Shown here one piece after another: positions 32,344 to 41,328 of a stretch of DNA of 64,000 bases. Position 1 is the first letter of the stretch. Every line of letters starts with the position of its first letter. The stretch is taken from positions 4,139,001 through 4,203,000 of the forward strand of contig NZ_CP107913.1 in NCBI RefSeq assembly GCF_036014115.1, read 5' to 3'. The position numbers and the translations under genes are program-made. The DNA is from Streptomyces sp. NBC_00448. GTDB lineage: Bacteria; Actinomycetota; Actinomycetes; Streptomycetales; Streptomycetaceae. Below the pieces are notes generated by a model. It ran no database searches. It saw only the letters and a list, made by a program, of their open reading frames with translations, and was not told the DNA's origin.

Positions 32344-35300
32344 TCAGGGGGAGGGGTAGGGGGATTTGAGGTGGGTCCAGCGGGCGGATTGGGTGGGGGT
32401 GAGGGTGCCTCGGAGGGCTGACAGTTTGAGGAGGGCCGCTTCGGCGCCCTGCGCGAGGGTCTGGGCCTCGGCCCGGTAGTGGTCGGTGACGGCGGCGTCG
32501 AGCTCCGCGGAGTTCATGGTCGCGGTGATCCTCCCGGCGAGCCGGTTCATGTTCCGGTAGGACCCCTGCAGGAGGAACGGCGGCTCGGTGCGGGAGGAGT
32601 CGTCCCGTCCCGCGGAGTCGATGTACGCCGCGTTGACGGTGAGCAGGACGTCCCGAGCCCACAGCAAGTGCCGCAGCACCGCGAGGATCTCCGCCCGCTC
32701 GGCATCGGAGTAGGGGTGCGCCAGGTCCGCCGCGCGGGCGGTCGGGTCGTCGGCGGCGAGCCGTACCAGCAGATCGAGGTCGGCCCGGTCGCGCCCGGCC
32801 AGCGGGGCGAGCACCGGGTTCGCGGTGAGCGCGTTCTCCACGTAGCTGAAGGCGAACAGGTCCTCCCGCCCGGTCAGCACATCCCCGAGGTTCCACACGT
32901 CGGCGCGGTTGGCGAGCATGTCGGGCACCCGGAAGAGCGCGCCGGACTCGGTGTACGGGTTGCCCGCCATGCACACCGCGAACCGCTTGCCGCGCAGGTC
33001 GTACGCGCCTGCCGGGCCTTCGATCCGCCGCTGCGCGTCGCACAGCGGGATGAACTTCTGCAGGAACTCCGCCGAGGCGTGCTGGATGTCGTCGAGGTAG
33101 AGCAGCACGTTGGAGCCCATCTCCAGGGCGAGCCGCACCTTCTCCAGCTCGCGCCGGGCGGCGGCGTCGGGGGCGCGTTCGGGGTCGAGCGAGGTGGTGC
33201 CGCTGCCGAGGGCGGGCCCGGAGACACCGACCAGTGCCAGGCCGAGGCTGCTCGCCACGTACTCCACCAGCGAGGTCTTGCCGTATCCGGGTGGGGACAT
33301 GAGCATCAGCAGGCCGCCGGCCGGGCCGAACTGCTTGTCGAGGCTGTCGCCGACCAGCGGCAGGTACACCTCGTCCAGCAGCCGGTTGCGGACGAAGCCG
33401 GCCGGAGGGCGGGCCCGGTAGCCGTCCAGCGCGAGCCGGTCCCGCTCGGCGGCGACCACGGCCGTACGGTGCCGCTGGTACGCGCGGTACGCCGGCACCT
33501 CCTCGGCGGTGAACCGCCTTACCCGGGTGAGGAGTTCGTCCACCCGCAGCGTCATGGCGCCGTCCACCGCCCTGGGGTGCGCCGCGAGCAGCCCGCGCAC
33601 CGTCACCTCGACGTCGGCGTCCACTTCGTACCGTACGGCCCCGGCGCCGCAGACCAGTCCGGCCGCGGCCTCCACCAGGTCGCCGGCGCCCGGGCCTTCG
33701 GTTCCGTCCGCACCGTCGGCCTCCCCGGCGAACGGGCCGAGCCAGGCCCGGGCGAGCTGCCAGCGCGCGCCCAGCCCGGCGTCCAACTCCCCACCCAGCG
33801 CGTCGAGATCGGCGCTGAACTCCTTGTACGGCACCGCGTCCGGGCCGCCCAGCGCGTCGGTCAGCCGGGCCACGACCGTCCGGGCACCGGGGCCGACCGC
33901 GAAACCGGCCTGCTCGGCGGCGAGTTCGGCGACCAGGTACTCCCCCAGCAGCAAGGCGTCGGTCGCAGAGTCCGGGGCCGGGCGGACCGGTTCCGGCAGG
34001 TCGGCGGCGAGCAGGAAATCCCGTGCGGCAGAGCCGAGTTCGGTGGCAAGAGCGTCCAGCGCCCGCCCGGCGCCCGCCCCGCCGAACGTGGTCCGCGCCC
34101 GGCTGAGCGACCGGGCCCGCGCCGTCCACGCGGCACGTTCGGCGGGCCGGCTGCCGTAGGTCCAGAAGAGCAGGGCGCCCGCCCGGGTGCCGGCGGAGTA
34201 CCGCAACAGCCCGGCGTGCTCGGCGCGTTCGGCGAGCGCCGTGAGGAGCAGCACCGCGTCGTGGTCGTGCACCCCCCGCTCGTACCCTTCCGAGGCGCGC
34301 TCGGCGACGGCCGCCCGTACCCTCGCGGGCACGTCGCCGGTGGCCGGGGCGCCCGAGGCGAGCTGGTCCAGCAGCAGCCCGCCGGCGAGGAACTCCGCCC
34401 GGGACAGCCGCGGGGATTCCGAGACCAGCGGCCGGGACCAGAAGGCGTGGGTGGCCGCGAAGGCGGGGTCGTCCACCGGGGCGAGGTAGTCGGTGCCGGT
34501 GAGGGTGAAGGCGAGGCCGTCGGCGTGCGGGACGAGCGCGAGGTCGAGGGGCTGGGTGTTGACCGCGAAGCGGTGCCGACCCAGCCGGATCGCGGCGCCG
34601 CCGTCCTCGTACAGGTCGAGGCGGTCGCGCAGGGCGCCGGTGGCGGCCTGGCGGGCGGCGGCGAGCGCGGAGCCGAGTTCCGCGGCCCGCGCGGGGTCGC
34701 CGATTGTGCGCAACTCCTCGGCGATCCTGCGGTGTTCGGCGGCGAGCGGGTCGGAGGCGAAGTAGGTGTGGATCGCGTCGGCGGAGCCGAGGGTGGCCGC
34801 GCGGCGCCGGATGCCGTCCAGCAGCCGGGCGGCGCTGGCGGTCAACCGCTGGGCGCGCTGGGCACGTTCGTCGGCGAGCGCCTGCTTGCGGGCGGCGAAG
34901 GTCTCCCGCACCTCCTCGCGGCGGGCGTCGAGCGCCGCGAGCCGTTCCTCGTCGGCGGCGAACCGGGTGGCGAGGTTCTCGATCTGCACCAGCAGACGGC
35001 CGAGTTGCTCCTCGCACGCCTCAGGGGTGCCGGCCGCGTCGAGGGCGGCGCCGATGCTCTGCGCGAGCAGCGCGCTCTGCGCGGCGAACTCCGCGCCGGT
35101 CTCGGCGGCGAGCAACTCCCTTCTGCGGGAGCCGAGTACGGCCCTGGCGTGGTTGACCGCACCGAGCACGTCGGCGGCGGTGGCCAGGATGCGGGTGCGT
35201 ACGGTCGCGTCGGTGATCTCCAGGGTGCCCGCGGTCTCGGTGACGGTGGCCAGGCCCGCCGCCTGCTCGTCGAGGGCCGCGGCCAGCGGCGCGGTGTCGG

Positions 35301-37260
35301 CGGCGGTGGCGGCCTGCGGGACCCGCGCGGCCACGTCGGCGACCCGCTGCCGGTAGCCGTCGAAGGCGGCCTCGTCGGCGAAGTGCGCGGCGGCGCGGGC
35401 CGCGGCCTCGGCCAGTTCCCTGGCCAGTAGCGCGTCCAGGGCGTCCAGCCGGGCCGGGTCGGCCTGCCGCATCTCCCGCAACGTGGCCAACCTGCCCTGT
35501 GCGCCGCGTAGTTCGGTGAGGCGGGCGACCCACTCGTCCGCGGACGCGGCGGCCTCGCCACGTACCCGGCGGCCGAGCGCGGTGATCCGCGCCTCCGCCT
35601 CGTCGGCCGCCGCGGCGGCCCGCGCGGCCGACTCCCGTACCCGGGCGTACTCGGCGAGCACCTGGCGGGCGGTGTCGCGCACCTCGGTCAGCGGTCCGGC
35701 CAGGTCCTGCGCGGCCGGGTCGGCGAGCCAGTGGTGGCGGTCCAGGACGCGCTCGGCGGCGGCGGTCAGCGCCTCGTAGACGGCCGCGGCGGGCTCGGGC
35801 TCCAGGGCGGCGCGGGCCACCGACAGCGCGTCGGAGACCGCCCGGACCAGGTCGGGGTTGCCGATCCGGGCCAGCGGGCCGTCACCGACCGGGCGGGCGG
35901 CGGCGTAGGTGTCGGACAGGAAGGGGGTGTGCCAGCGCTGGAGGGTGTGCACCCGGCCGGGCTCGCCGCCCTCGGCGGGCCGCAGCGTGATCAGGGTGCC
36001 GTCCTCGTACAGCGCGCTGCCCTGGACGTGCAGCGGGGCGGCGGCCTCCTTGCGGATGAGGTTGTACGGCAGCAGCAGCCGGTGGCCGTCGGCGGGGGCG
36101 TGGAAGACGTACAGCACGTCCTCGCCGTTGGCCGAGCGCACCGCGCGCTCGAACTCCAGCCGGGCGGGGGCCACTTCGCCGGCCGGCGGCGCTCCGGGAT
36201 CGCCGGCGGGTTCGGCCCGGCCGGCGAGGTCGGCCAGGTCGAAGGTACGGGTGCCGCCGGTGGCCAGGACGTAGCCGCCGGGGAAGACCACGCCCTGGTC
36301 GTCGGGCAGCCGCAGGCAGACCTGGCCGAGCGCGTCGATCCGCTCGATCTGCTCGGTGCGGGTGTTGACCGCGAAGTGCCGGTCGGCGGACTCCCGGTAC
36401 GGGCGCACCCGCAGCAGCACCAGCGGTCCGGCGCCGGCGAGCGCGACGTCGGCGTCGGCCAGCGACTGGAGGGCGTCGTCGACGGGCTCCTCGTGGACGG
36501 CGCCGCCGGTGCGCAGGGCGAGGGCGCCGCCGGTGGTGTCGAGGGTGAGGGTGCCGCCGTCGGGCGCGGCGAGCGCGATGTGCGGGCGGCGGCCGGGGAC
36601 GTACGCCTCCCTGCCGACCGCGCTCCAGCGCACCGTCTCCGGCGGCTCGGCAGGCTCCTCGCGGGCCGTGCCCTCGTAGGCGCAGCGGCCGTCGCGGCCG
36701 ATCCGCCAGCCCAGCGCCTTCACGTCGTCGGCGCCGGCGCCGGTGCGGAAGACCGCCAGCACCCGGCCCTCCCAGACCCGCACCCGCACCACCCGGGTCT
36801 GCCGGTAATACCGGTACAGCTCGTGGAAGTCGCGGACGAAGCCGGGGTCGTCCAGCAGCCCGGCCGGGCCGGTGTCCGGCGCGGTGGACGCGGCCGTAGC
36901 GGCGCCGGCCGCACCGGCGCCCGTCCCGTCGCCGTCCAGGTCGTCCGCGCGGCGCACCCGGAACACGTCGGCGACGTCCTCGACTTCGGCCGGGTTCGCG
37001 GCGAACAGCAGGTAGGGCCCGACCGGGGCGATGTCGGCGGGCAGCGCCGGGCGGGCGGTGCGCAACCGCTCGGCGCCCGCCAGCCGCAGCTCCGTGGAGC
37101 CGAAGACCTCCTGCCGGGCCGCGTTGAGCGCCTCGGCCCGGCGGGCCAACTCCCTTGCCGTGCCGGACAACCGGGTGCGCAGCACCTGGTAGGCGTCGCC
37201 GGCCGGCCCGGCCGTTTCCGGTCCGGGGCCGGCGTCCGCCATGGAGACCTGCTCGCTCAC
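32344..37260 (-). CDS. Giant AAA ATPase (DUF3686/DNA-repair-ATPase type)
   Basis: A 1638-residue protein starting at GTG 37260. Residues 1-110 are helical; about 120-460 and 900-1000 are beta-rich regions with W-x-R and repeated FAVNT motifs resembling the DUF3686 family; about 480-900 is long coiled coil rich in Ala/Glu/Arg. The C-terminal AAA domain has Walker A PPGYGKT (Lys about 1328), Walker B LYLDD (Asp about 1390-1391), and sensor-like GNPYTESGALF with an R-x-R-DVWN stretch. The family is annotated as a DNA repair ATPase, but function is unproven. It overlaps the flotillin gene by four bases, so it probably works with it at the membrane. Confidence 0.88.
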   Translation of the reverse strand: MSEQVSMADAGPGPETAGPAGDAYQVLRTRLSGTARELARRAEALNAARQEVFGSTELRLAGAERLRTARPALPADIAPVGPYLLFAANPAEVEDVADVFRVRRADDLDGDGTGAGAAGAATAASTAPDTGPAGLLDDPGFVRDFHELYRYYRQTRVVRVRVWEGRVLAVFRTGAGADDVKALGWRIGRDGRCAYEGTAREEPAEPPETVRWSAVGREAYVPGRRPHIALAAPDGGTLTLDTTGGALALRTGGAVHEEPVDDALQSLADADVALAGAGPLVLLRVRPYRESADRHFAVNTRTEQIERIDALGQVCLRLPDDQGVVFPGGYVLATGGTRTFDLADLAGRAEPAGDPGAPPAGEVAPARLEFERAVRSANGEDVLYVFHAPADGHRLLLPYNLIRKEAAAPLHVQGSALYEDGTLITLRPAEGGEPGRVHTLQRWHTPFLSDTYAAARPVGDGPLARIGNPDLVRAVSDALSVARAALEPEPAAAVYEALTAAAERVLDRHHWLADPAAQDLAGPLTEVRDTARQVLAEYARVRESAARAAAAADEAEARITALGRRVRGEAAASADEWVARLTELRGAQGRLATLREMRQADPARLDALDALLARELAEAAARAAAHFADEAAFDGYRQRVADVAARVPQAATAADTAPLAAALDEQAAGLATVTETAGTLEITDATVRTRILATAADVLGAVNHARAVLGSRRRELLAAETGAEFAAQSALLAQSIGAALDAAGTPEACEEQLGRLLVQIENLATRFAADEERLAALDARREEVRETFAARKQALADERAQRAQRLTASAARLLDGIRRRAATLGSADAIHTYFASDPLAAEHRRIAEELRTIGDPARAAELGSALAAARQAATGALRDRLDLYEDGGAAIRLGRHRFAVNTQPLDLALVPHADGLAFTLTGTDYLAPVDDPAFAATHAFWSRPLVSESPRLSRAEFLAGGLLLDQLASGAPATGDVPARVRAAVAERASEGYERGVHDHDAVLLLTALAERAEHAGLLRYSAGTRAGALLFWTYGSRPAERAAWTARARSLSRARTTFGGAGAGRALDALATELGSAARDFLLAADLPEPVRPAPDSATDALLLGEYLVAELAAEQAGFAVGPGARTVVARLTDALGGPDAVPYKEFSADLDALGGELDAGLGARWQLARAWLGPFAGEADGADGTEGPGAGDLVEAAAGLVCGAGAVRYEVDADVEVTVRGLLAAHPRAVDGAMTLRVDELLTRVRRFTAEEVPAYRAYQRHRTAVVAAERDRLALDGYRARPPAGFVRNRLLDEVYLPLVGDSLDKQFGPAGGLLMLMSPPGYGKTSLVEYVASSLGLALVGVSGPALGSGTTSLDPERAPDAAARRELEKVRLALEMGSNVLLYLDDIQHASAEFLQKFIPLCDAQRRIEGPAGAYDLRGKRFAVCMAGNPYTESGALFRVPDMLANRADVWNLGDVLTGREDLFAFSYVENALTANPVLAPLAGRDRADLDLLVRLAADDPTARAADLAHPYSDAERAEILAVLRHLLWARDVLLTVNAAYIDSAGRDDSSRTEPPFLLQGSYRNMNRLAGRITATMNSAELDAAVTDHYRAEAQTLAQGAEAALLKLSALRGTLTPTQSARWTHLKSPYPSP

Positions 37261-39452
37261 TTCTTCGCCAGTCCGTTCGCCTGTGCGCCGCCGGCCGCGC
37301 CCGAGGTGCCGTTCACCGCGGCACCGGCGGCAACGGGTACCGCGGTGCCGGCGGCGTCGGACCCGGACGTGCCCGAACCGGAGGCGCCTGCGCCCGCGAC
37401 GCCCGCCAGGGAGGTGTCGGCGATCCCCATCGCCCGTGCCTGGTCCAGCAGTTGCTGCAACCCGCCGGCCTGCGGGCCGCCGCCCGCGATCAGCCGGTTC
37501 AGCAGGCCGGCCACGCTCATGCCGCCCATCCCCCCGCCGAGCGAGGACAGCACCCGGGTGGCGTCCTGCGTGAACCGCTCCGACCCGTCCAGCCAGGGCG
37601 CCGCCACCGCCTGGACCGTCTGGGAGTTGGCGACGAACGAGTCCACCGAGCGGGCCGCGCTGACCGCGCCGAGCAGCCGGTCGAAGAAGACGTCGTCACC
37701 GCCGACGATGCTGATGTCCGCCTTCTCCAGCCCGGTGGCCAGGACGGTCGCCTGCGCCTCGGCGATCTGCCGCTGCGTGTCGAGCCCGGCCAGCCGGACG
37801 TCCTTCTCCGCGGCCAGCCGCAGCCGGTACTCCTCGTGTCCGCGCGAGGCGTCGTCGAGGGCCGCCATCGCCGCGGCCTTCTCGGTCAGCCCGGCCGCCT
37901 CCGCCTTCAGCCGCTCGCCGATCATCGCGGCGTCCGCGGTCGCCTGCGCGGCCGTACCCTCCGCCTGGGCAAGGGACTTGGCGCGGGCGCCCTCGGCCTC
38001 GGCCTTGAGCCGGGCGGTGGTCGCCTCGGCCTCGGCCGCGCCGACCTTGGCGATCGCGGCCGCGCTGCGCTCGCGCACCTCGACCTCGGCCAGCCCCTGG
38101 GCCGCCGCCTCCGCGCGCAGCCCTTCGGCCAGCCGCACCTTGGCGTCCGCGTCCAGGTCCGCGGCGCGCTTGCGGGCTTCGGCCAGCGTCAGCGACTCGC
38201 GGGCCTTGTGCTGGGCGGCCTGCTCGGCGGCCTCGGCGGCCTTGATGTCCTTGACCAGCCGCTCCTGCGCCTGCGCCTCCGCGGTGATGATCAGCGCCTG
38301 CCGCTCCCGCTCGGCCTCCTGCACCATACGGAGCTGCTTGATCGACTCCTCCTGCTCGGCGACCGTACGGTCCACCGCGATCCGCTCGCGCACCACGTCG
38401 GCGACGTCCCGGCGCTCGCCCTCGACCTCCTTCTCCTTGGAGATCCTGGCCAGTTCGGTCTCGCGCTCGCGGGCGATGACCTCCAGCACCCGGTCCTTCT
38501 CGATCCGCTCGTTCTCCACCGCGATGACCCGCTCGCGGTTCTTCTGCGCGACGGCGACCTCACGGGCCTGGTTCTCCCGCTGCACCCCGAGTTGCTCCTC
38601 GGTGCGCAGGAACGCGCCCTGGGCGCTGAGGCGTTCCTCCTCCTGGACCTTGGCGGTGACCGCCTCCTCCTTGGCCCGCAGTGTGTCGACCTCGCGGCGC
38701 TGCTTGATCTCGGCCTCGGACTGGCGGCGTTCCAGCTCCAGGATGGTCTCCCGGGCCTCGACGTTCTGCCGGGTGATCTCCTTCTGCTCGGTGCGCTGGA
38801 ACTCGTTGGTGCGCACGTGCTCGATCGCGGTCAGCTCGGTGATCTTCCGGATGCCCTGCGCGTCCAGGATGTTGGCCGGGTCGAGCTGGGTGAGCGGGGT
38901 CTGCTCCAGGAAGTCGATCGCGCAGTCCTCGAGGTGGTAGCCGTTGAGGTCGGTGCCGATCACCTGGATGATCTGGTCGCGGAAGTGCTCGCGGTGGGTG
39001 TAGAGGTCGACGAAGTCGAGTTGCTTGCCGACCGTCTTCAGCGCCTCGGAGAACTTCGCGGCGAAGAGCTTCTGCAACGTGTCCTGGTGGCTGGCGCGTT
39101 CGGTGCCGATCGCCTGCGCCACCTTGATCACGTCCTCCTTGGTCTTGTTGACCCGGACGAAGAACGTCAGATGGATGTCGGCGCGGATGTTGTCCTGGCA
39201 GATCAGGCCCTCGCGGCCGGTGCGCTGGATCTCGATGGTCTTCACCGAGATGTCCATCAACTCGGCGCTGTGCAGCACCGGGAGCACGACGGTGCCGGTG
39301 AAGGTCACGTCCACGTGCTTGGACTTGGAGACGATCAGCGCATGGCCCTGGGAGACCTTCCTGAACAGCTTCGTGACGGTGACGACCACGCCCAGGGCGA
39401 TGAGCAGGAGGACGGCGACGAGCACGCCGATCCCGATGACGGTGGCATCCAT
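37257..39452 (-). CDS. Flotillin/YqiK-like SPFH protein
   Basis: A 731-residue SPFH/band-7 protein. An N-terminal membrane helix (about 5-26) precedes the SPFH domain (about 35-205, starting YqiK-like at VSQGHALIVSKSK). A very long Ala/Glu/Arg coiled coil runs from about 205 to 610, followed by a region with ADISIVGGDDVFFDRLL and a Gly/Ala-rich end. Flotillins scaffold membrane microdomains. The upstream OB-fold gene and downstream AAA ATPase are on the same strand, with a 99-base gap and a four-base overlap, forming a YqiJ-YqiK-like operon extended by an ATPase. I infer a membrane-anchored complex. Confidence 0.93.
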   Translation of the reverse strand: MDATVIGIGVLVAVLLLIALGVVVTVTKLFRKVSQGHALIVSKSKHVDVTFTGTVVLPVLHSAELMDISVKTIEIQRTGREGLICQDNIRADIHLTFFVRVNKTKEDVIKVAQAIGTERASHQDTLQKLFAAKFSEALKTVGKQLDFVDLYTHREHFRDQIIQVIGTDLNGYHLEDCAIDFLEQTPLTQLDPANILDAQGIRKITELTAIEHVRTNEFQRTEQKEITRQNVEARETILELERRQSEAEIKQRREVDTLRAKEEAVTAKVQEEERLSAQGAFLRTEEQLGVQRENQAREVAVAQKNRERVIAVENERIEKDRVLEVIARERETELARISKEKEVEGERRDVADVVRERIAVDRTVAEQEESIKQLRMVQEAERERQALIITAEAQAQERLVKDIKAAEAAEQAAQHKARESLTLAEARKRAADLDADAKVRLAEGLRAEAAAQGLAEVEVRERSAAAIAKVGAAEAEATTARLKAEAEGARAKSLAQAEGTAAQATADAAMIGERLKAEAAGLTEKAAAMAALDDASRGHEEYRLRLAAEKDVRLAGLDTQRQIAEAQATVLATGLEKADISIVGGDDVFFDRLLGAVSAARSVDSFVANSQTVQAVAAPWLDGSERFTQDATRVLSSLGGGMGGMSVAGLLNRLIAGGGPQAGGLQQLLDQARAMGIADTSLAGVAGAGASGSGTSGSDAAGTAVPVAAGAAVNGTSGAAGGAQANGLAKK

Positions 39453-39551
39453 GACGGACCAACCTCGATGCGGTGAAGCGGATATGAGTGAGTGTCAGAT
39501 GTGCGGCGGGACGTGGCGCGCCGCGGTCAGGACCGGACGGGACAGGTCGAG

Positions 39552-40337
39552 TCAGGTCAGGGACCGGGCACCCGGCGGCGGCGGTCCGGCGGCCGGGTCC
39601 TCGTAGGGTGCGGCCCAGAAGAACTCGCCCTGCGGGTCGTAGTCGTAGAGCAGCGCGCTGCTGCCGGCCGCGAGGGGGCCGCCGGTATCCTCTTCCGGCC
39701 GCCTGACCTGGACGATCGCGGTGGAGCCGTCGGGCGCGGTCACCTCGGCCTGGCCGAACCGGCTGGTGACGGTGCCGGTGCGGACCACGCAGATCCGGCC
39801 CACGAAGTCCGCGCGGGAGGGCGGCAGTTCGTACGGGAACAGGCGGCGCAGCGGCCGTACCAGGACCCAGGTGAGCAGCCAGGCGCCGACCAGCGCGGCG
39901 GCGATCAGGGCGGCGTCGGCGACGGCGCGGCCGGGCCCGTGCAGCCCGGCGCCGTTCAGGGCGGCCGAGCCGGCCAGGCTCAGGAACCAGCCGAGCGCGA
40001 TGAGCAGCGAGAACACCACGGTGACGGGTACGCCCTCGAGCCCGGCGGCGGCCAGCAGGCCGGAGTCGGCGGAGCGGTCGCCGCCGTCGTGGGAGCCGCC
40101 GTCGTGGGCGCCGCCGCCCGCGTGGCCGTGGCCCGCGAGCCCGTCGCCACCGGCCGGGGCCGCTCCATGGGACCCCCCGTGTCCCATGGAGTGGCCGCCG
40201 TCGGCGCCGTGGTGGCCCGGGCCGTGCGAGTCGGCAGCGCCGACCAGCACCAGGCCCCAGAAGCCGACCACGACCACCAGCGCCCCCCCGAACAGGACGG
40301 TCGGAAAGCCGAGGCACACATCGACGAACTCCCCCAT
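39552..40337 (-). CDS. YqiJ-like OB-fold membrane protein with His-rich loop
   Basis: A 261-residue membrane protein. Helix 1 (about 10-33) is followed by a Gly/His/Asp-rich loop (about 36-90) with ten His, then two helices (about 103-160) and a C-terminal beta-rich OB-like domain (about 178-235, ADFVGRICVVRTGTVTSRFGQAEV). E. coli YqiJ has the same plan of membrane helices plus OB/NfeD-type domain and pairs with flotillin YqiK, as here. The His-rich insert suggests metal binding. It is the first gene of the operon; 11-bp repeats lie about 190-250 bases upstream. Confidence 0.87.
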   Translation of the reverse strand: MGEFVDVCLGFPTVLFGGALVVVVGFWGLVLVGAADSHGPGHHGADGGHSMGHGGSHGAAPAGGDGLAGHGHAGGGAHDGGSHDGGDRSADSGLLAAAGLEGVPVTVVFSLLIALGWFLSLAGSAALNGAGLHGPGRAVADAALIAAALVGAWLLTWVLVRPLRRLFPYELPPSRADFVGRICVVRTGTVTSRFGQAEVTAPDGSTAIVQVRRPEEDTGGPLAAGSSALLYDYDPQGEFFWAAPYEDPAAGPPPPGARSLT

Positions 40338-40670
40338 GCCGGGTGCGCCTCCCCCCTCTGCCGTTCCGTCCTGCCGGACAGATCGTGGCAGCGCGCGGGC
40401 GGGTACGGCATTTCCGCATCCCGGCAGACTTGGCGGCCTTCAGATGTCCTGGTCCACCTGCAACCGAAACGCGACGGCCGTCGTAGGCGCCGGATCAAGC
40501 GCCCACAACGGCCGTCGTCAGAAGGTGGAACCTGGGTGGAACGAGGGTGAATCGGGGTGGATCAAGGGTGGATCGAGGGTGGTCCGGCGGCGGGCCCGGT
40601 GGTGAAGTGGGCCCGGTTCAGCGGCTGTTGCCCGGAACGATCAGCAACGCCCGGCCGGATCAGGGGTGCC
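40338..40670. other. Intergenic region with tandem repeats
   Basis: About 330 bases between the YqiJ-like gene start and the end of yceI. It holds a direct repeat ACGGCCGTCGT (40474 and 40508), a small hairpin GGCGC/GCGCC (about 40486-40503) and the 11-bp repeats listed separately. It should contain the operon promoter and the yceI terminator. Confidence 0.55.
40523..40587. repeat. 11-bp tandem repeat, about six units
   Basis: Units of consensus GGGTGGATCGA at 40534, 40545 (10 bases), 40555, 40566 and 40577, preceded by a related unit at 40523. The period equals one DNA turn, as in SARP binding sites; it lies upstream of the YqiJ-like/flotillin/AAA operon. It could equally be a slippage-derived repeat. 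Confidence 0.6.
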
Positions 40671-41222
40671 TCAGGCCTCGACCTTCGCGGCCTCGATCTC
40701 CAGGGCGATCCGGATCTTGTCGCCGACCGCGGCACCGGCGGCGCCGCCGGTCACCCCGAAGTCGCCACGGCTGATCTCGGTGGCCGCGGAGAAACCGGCG
40801 ACCGCGTTGCCGTCGAAGCCGGCGCCGAAGCCGTTGAGCTCCAGGGCGAGGGTGACGGGCTTGGTCACACCGCGCAGCGACAGGTTGCCGTCGACCTCGA
40901 AGACCTCGGAGGACTTGGCCCGGATACCGGTGGTGGTGAACGTCAGCTCGGGGAACTGCTCGACGTGGAGGAAGTCCTCGCCGCGCACGTGGGCGTCGCG
41001 GCCCTCGTTGTTGGTGCTCACCGAGTCCGTCCTGATCACGGCCTCGACCGTGGACTCCAGCGGGTTCTCGGCGGTGACGATGGTGCCCTCGAAGGCCGCG
41101 AAGTGACCGCGGACCTTCGAGACACCGAGGTGGCGGACGTAGAACGACACGTCCGAGTGCACAGTGTCGATCTTCCAGGTGCCGGCGACGTAGCCGTCGA
41201 TCACTTCGGTCTGCGTGCTCAT
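40671..41222 (-). CDS. YceI-family protein
   Basis: A 183-residue YceI-like lipocalin-fold protein, the normal size. Features include AGTWKIDTVHSDVSFYVRHLGVSKVRGHF at the N-terminus, the SVSTNNEGRDAHVRGEDFLHVEQFP loop and the LSLRGVTKPVTLALE strand. YceI proteins bind isoprenoid-type hydrophobic molecules and are induced by base or oxidative stress in other bacteria. No signal peptide is present, as is common for actinobacterial members. It is divergent from a MarR gene with a perfect dyad between. A GGAG site precedes ATG 41222. Confidence 0.95.
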   Translation of the reverse strand: MSTQTEVIDGYVAGTWKIDTVHSDVSFYVRHLGVSKVRGHFAAFEGTIVTAENPLESTVEAVIRTDSVSTNNEGRDAHVRGEDFLHVEQFPELTFTTTGIRAKSSEVFEVDGNLSLRGVTKPVTLALELNGFGAGFDGNAVAGFSAATEISRGDFGVTGGAAGAAVGDKIRIALEIEAAKVEA

Positions 41223-41295
41223 GGGGAAGGCTCCTCGAAACGGAACTGGGATGTATGCGAGATCATTGAGCTTTCACTGACCATACTGCTCTGGT

Positions 41296-41309
41296 GTTGA
41301 AAGTTCAAC
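41296..41309. promoter_or_regulatory. MarR operator candidate
   Basis: GTTGAA-AG-TTCAAC, a perfect 6-bp inverted repeat in the yceI-marR divergent region, about 20 bases before the MarR start. A degenerate relative (TTGAGCTTTCA) lies at 41267-41277. Confidence 0.75.
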
Positions 41310-41328
41310 CACACGTATGCTGGATCGT

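Noticed and set aside
32479-39476. Long plus-strand open frames of roughly 770-1070 codons antisense to the ATPase and flotillin genes
   Set aside because: They are by-products of high third-position GC in the minus-strand genes. Their products are Gly/Arg/Val low-complexity without domain motifs, whereas the minus-strand frames show Walker motifs and an SPFH domain.
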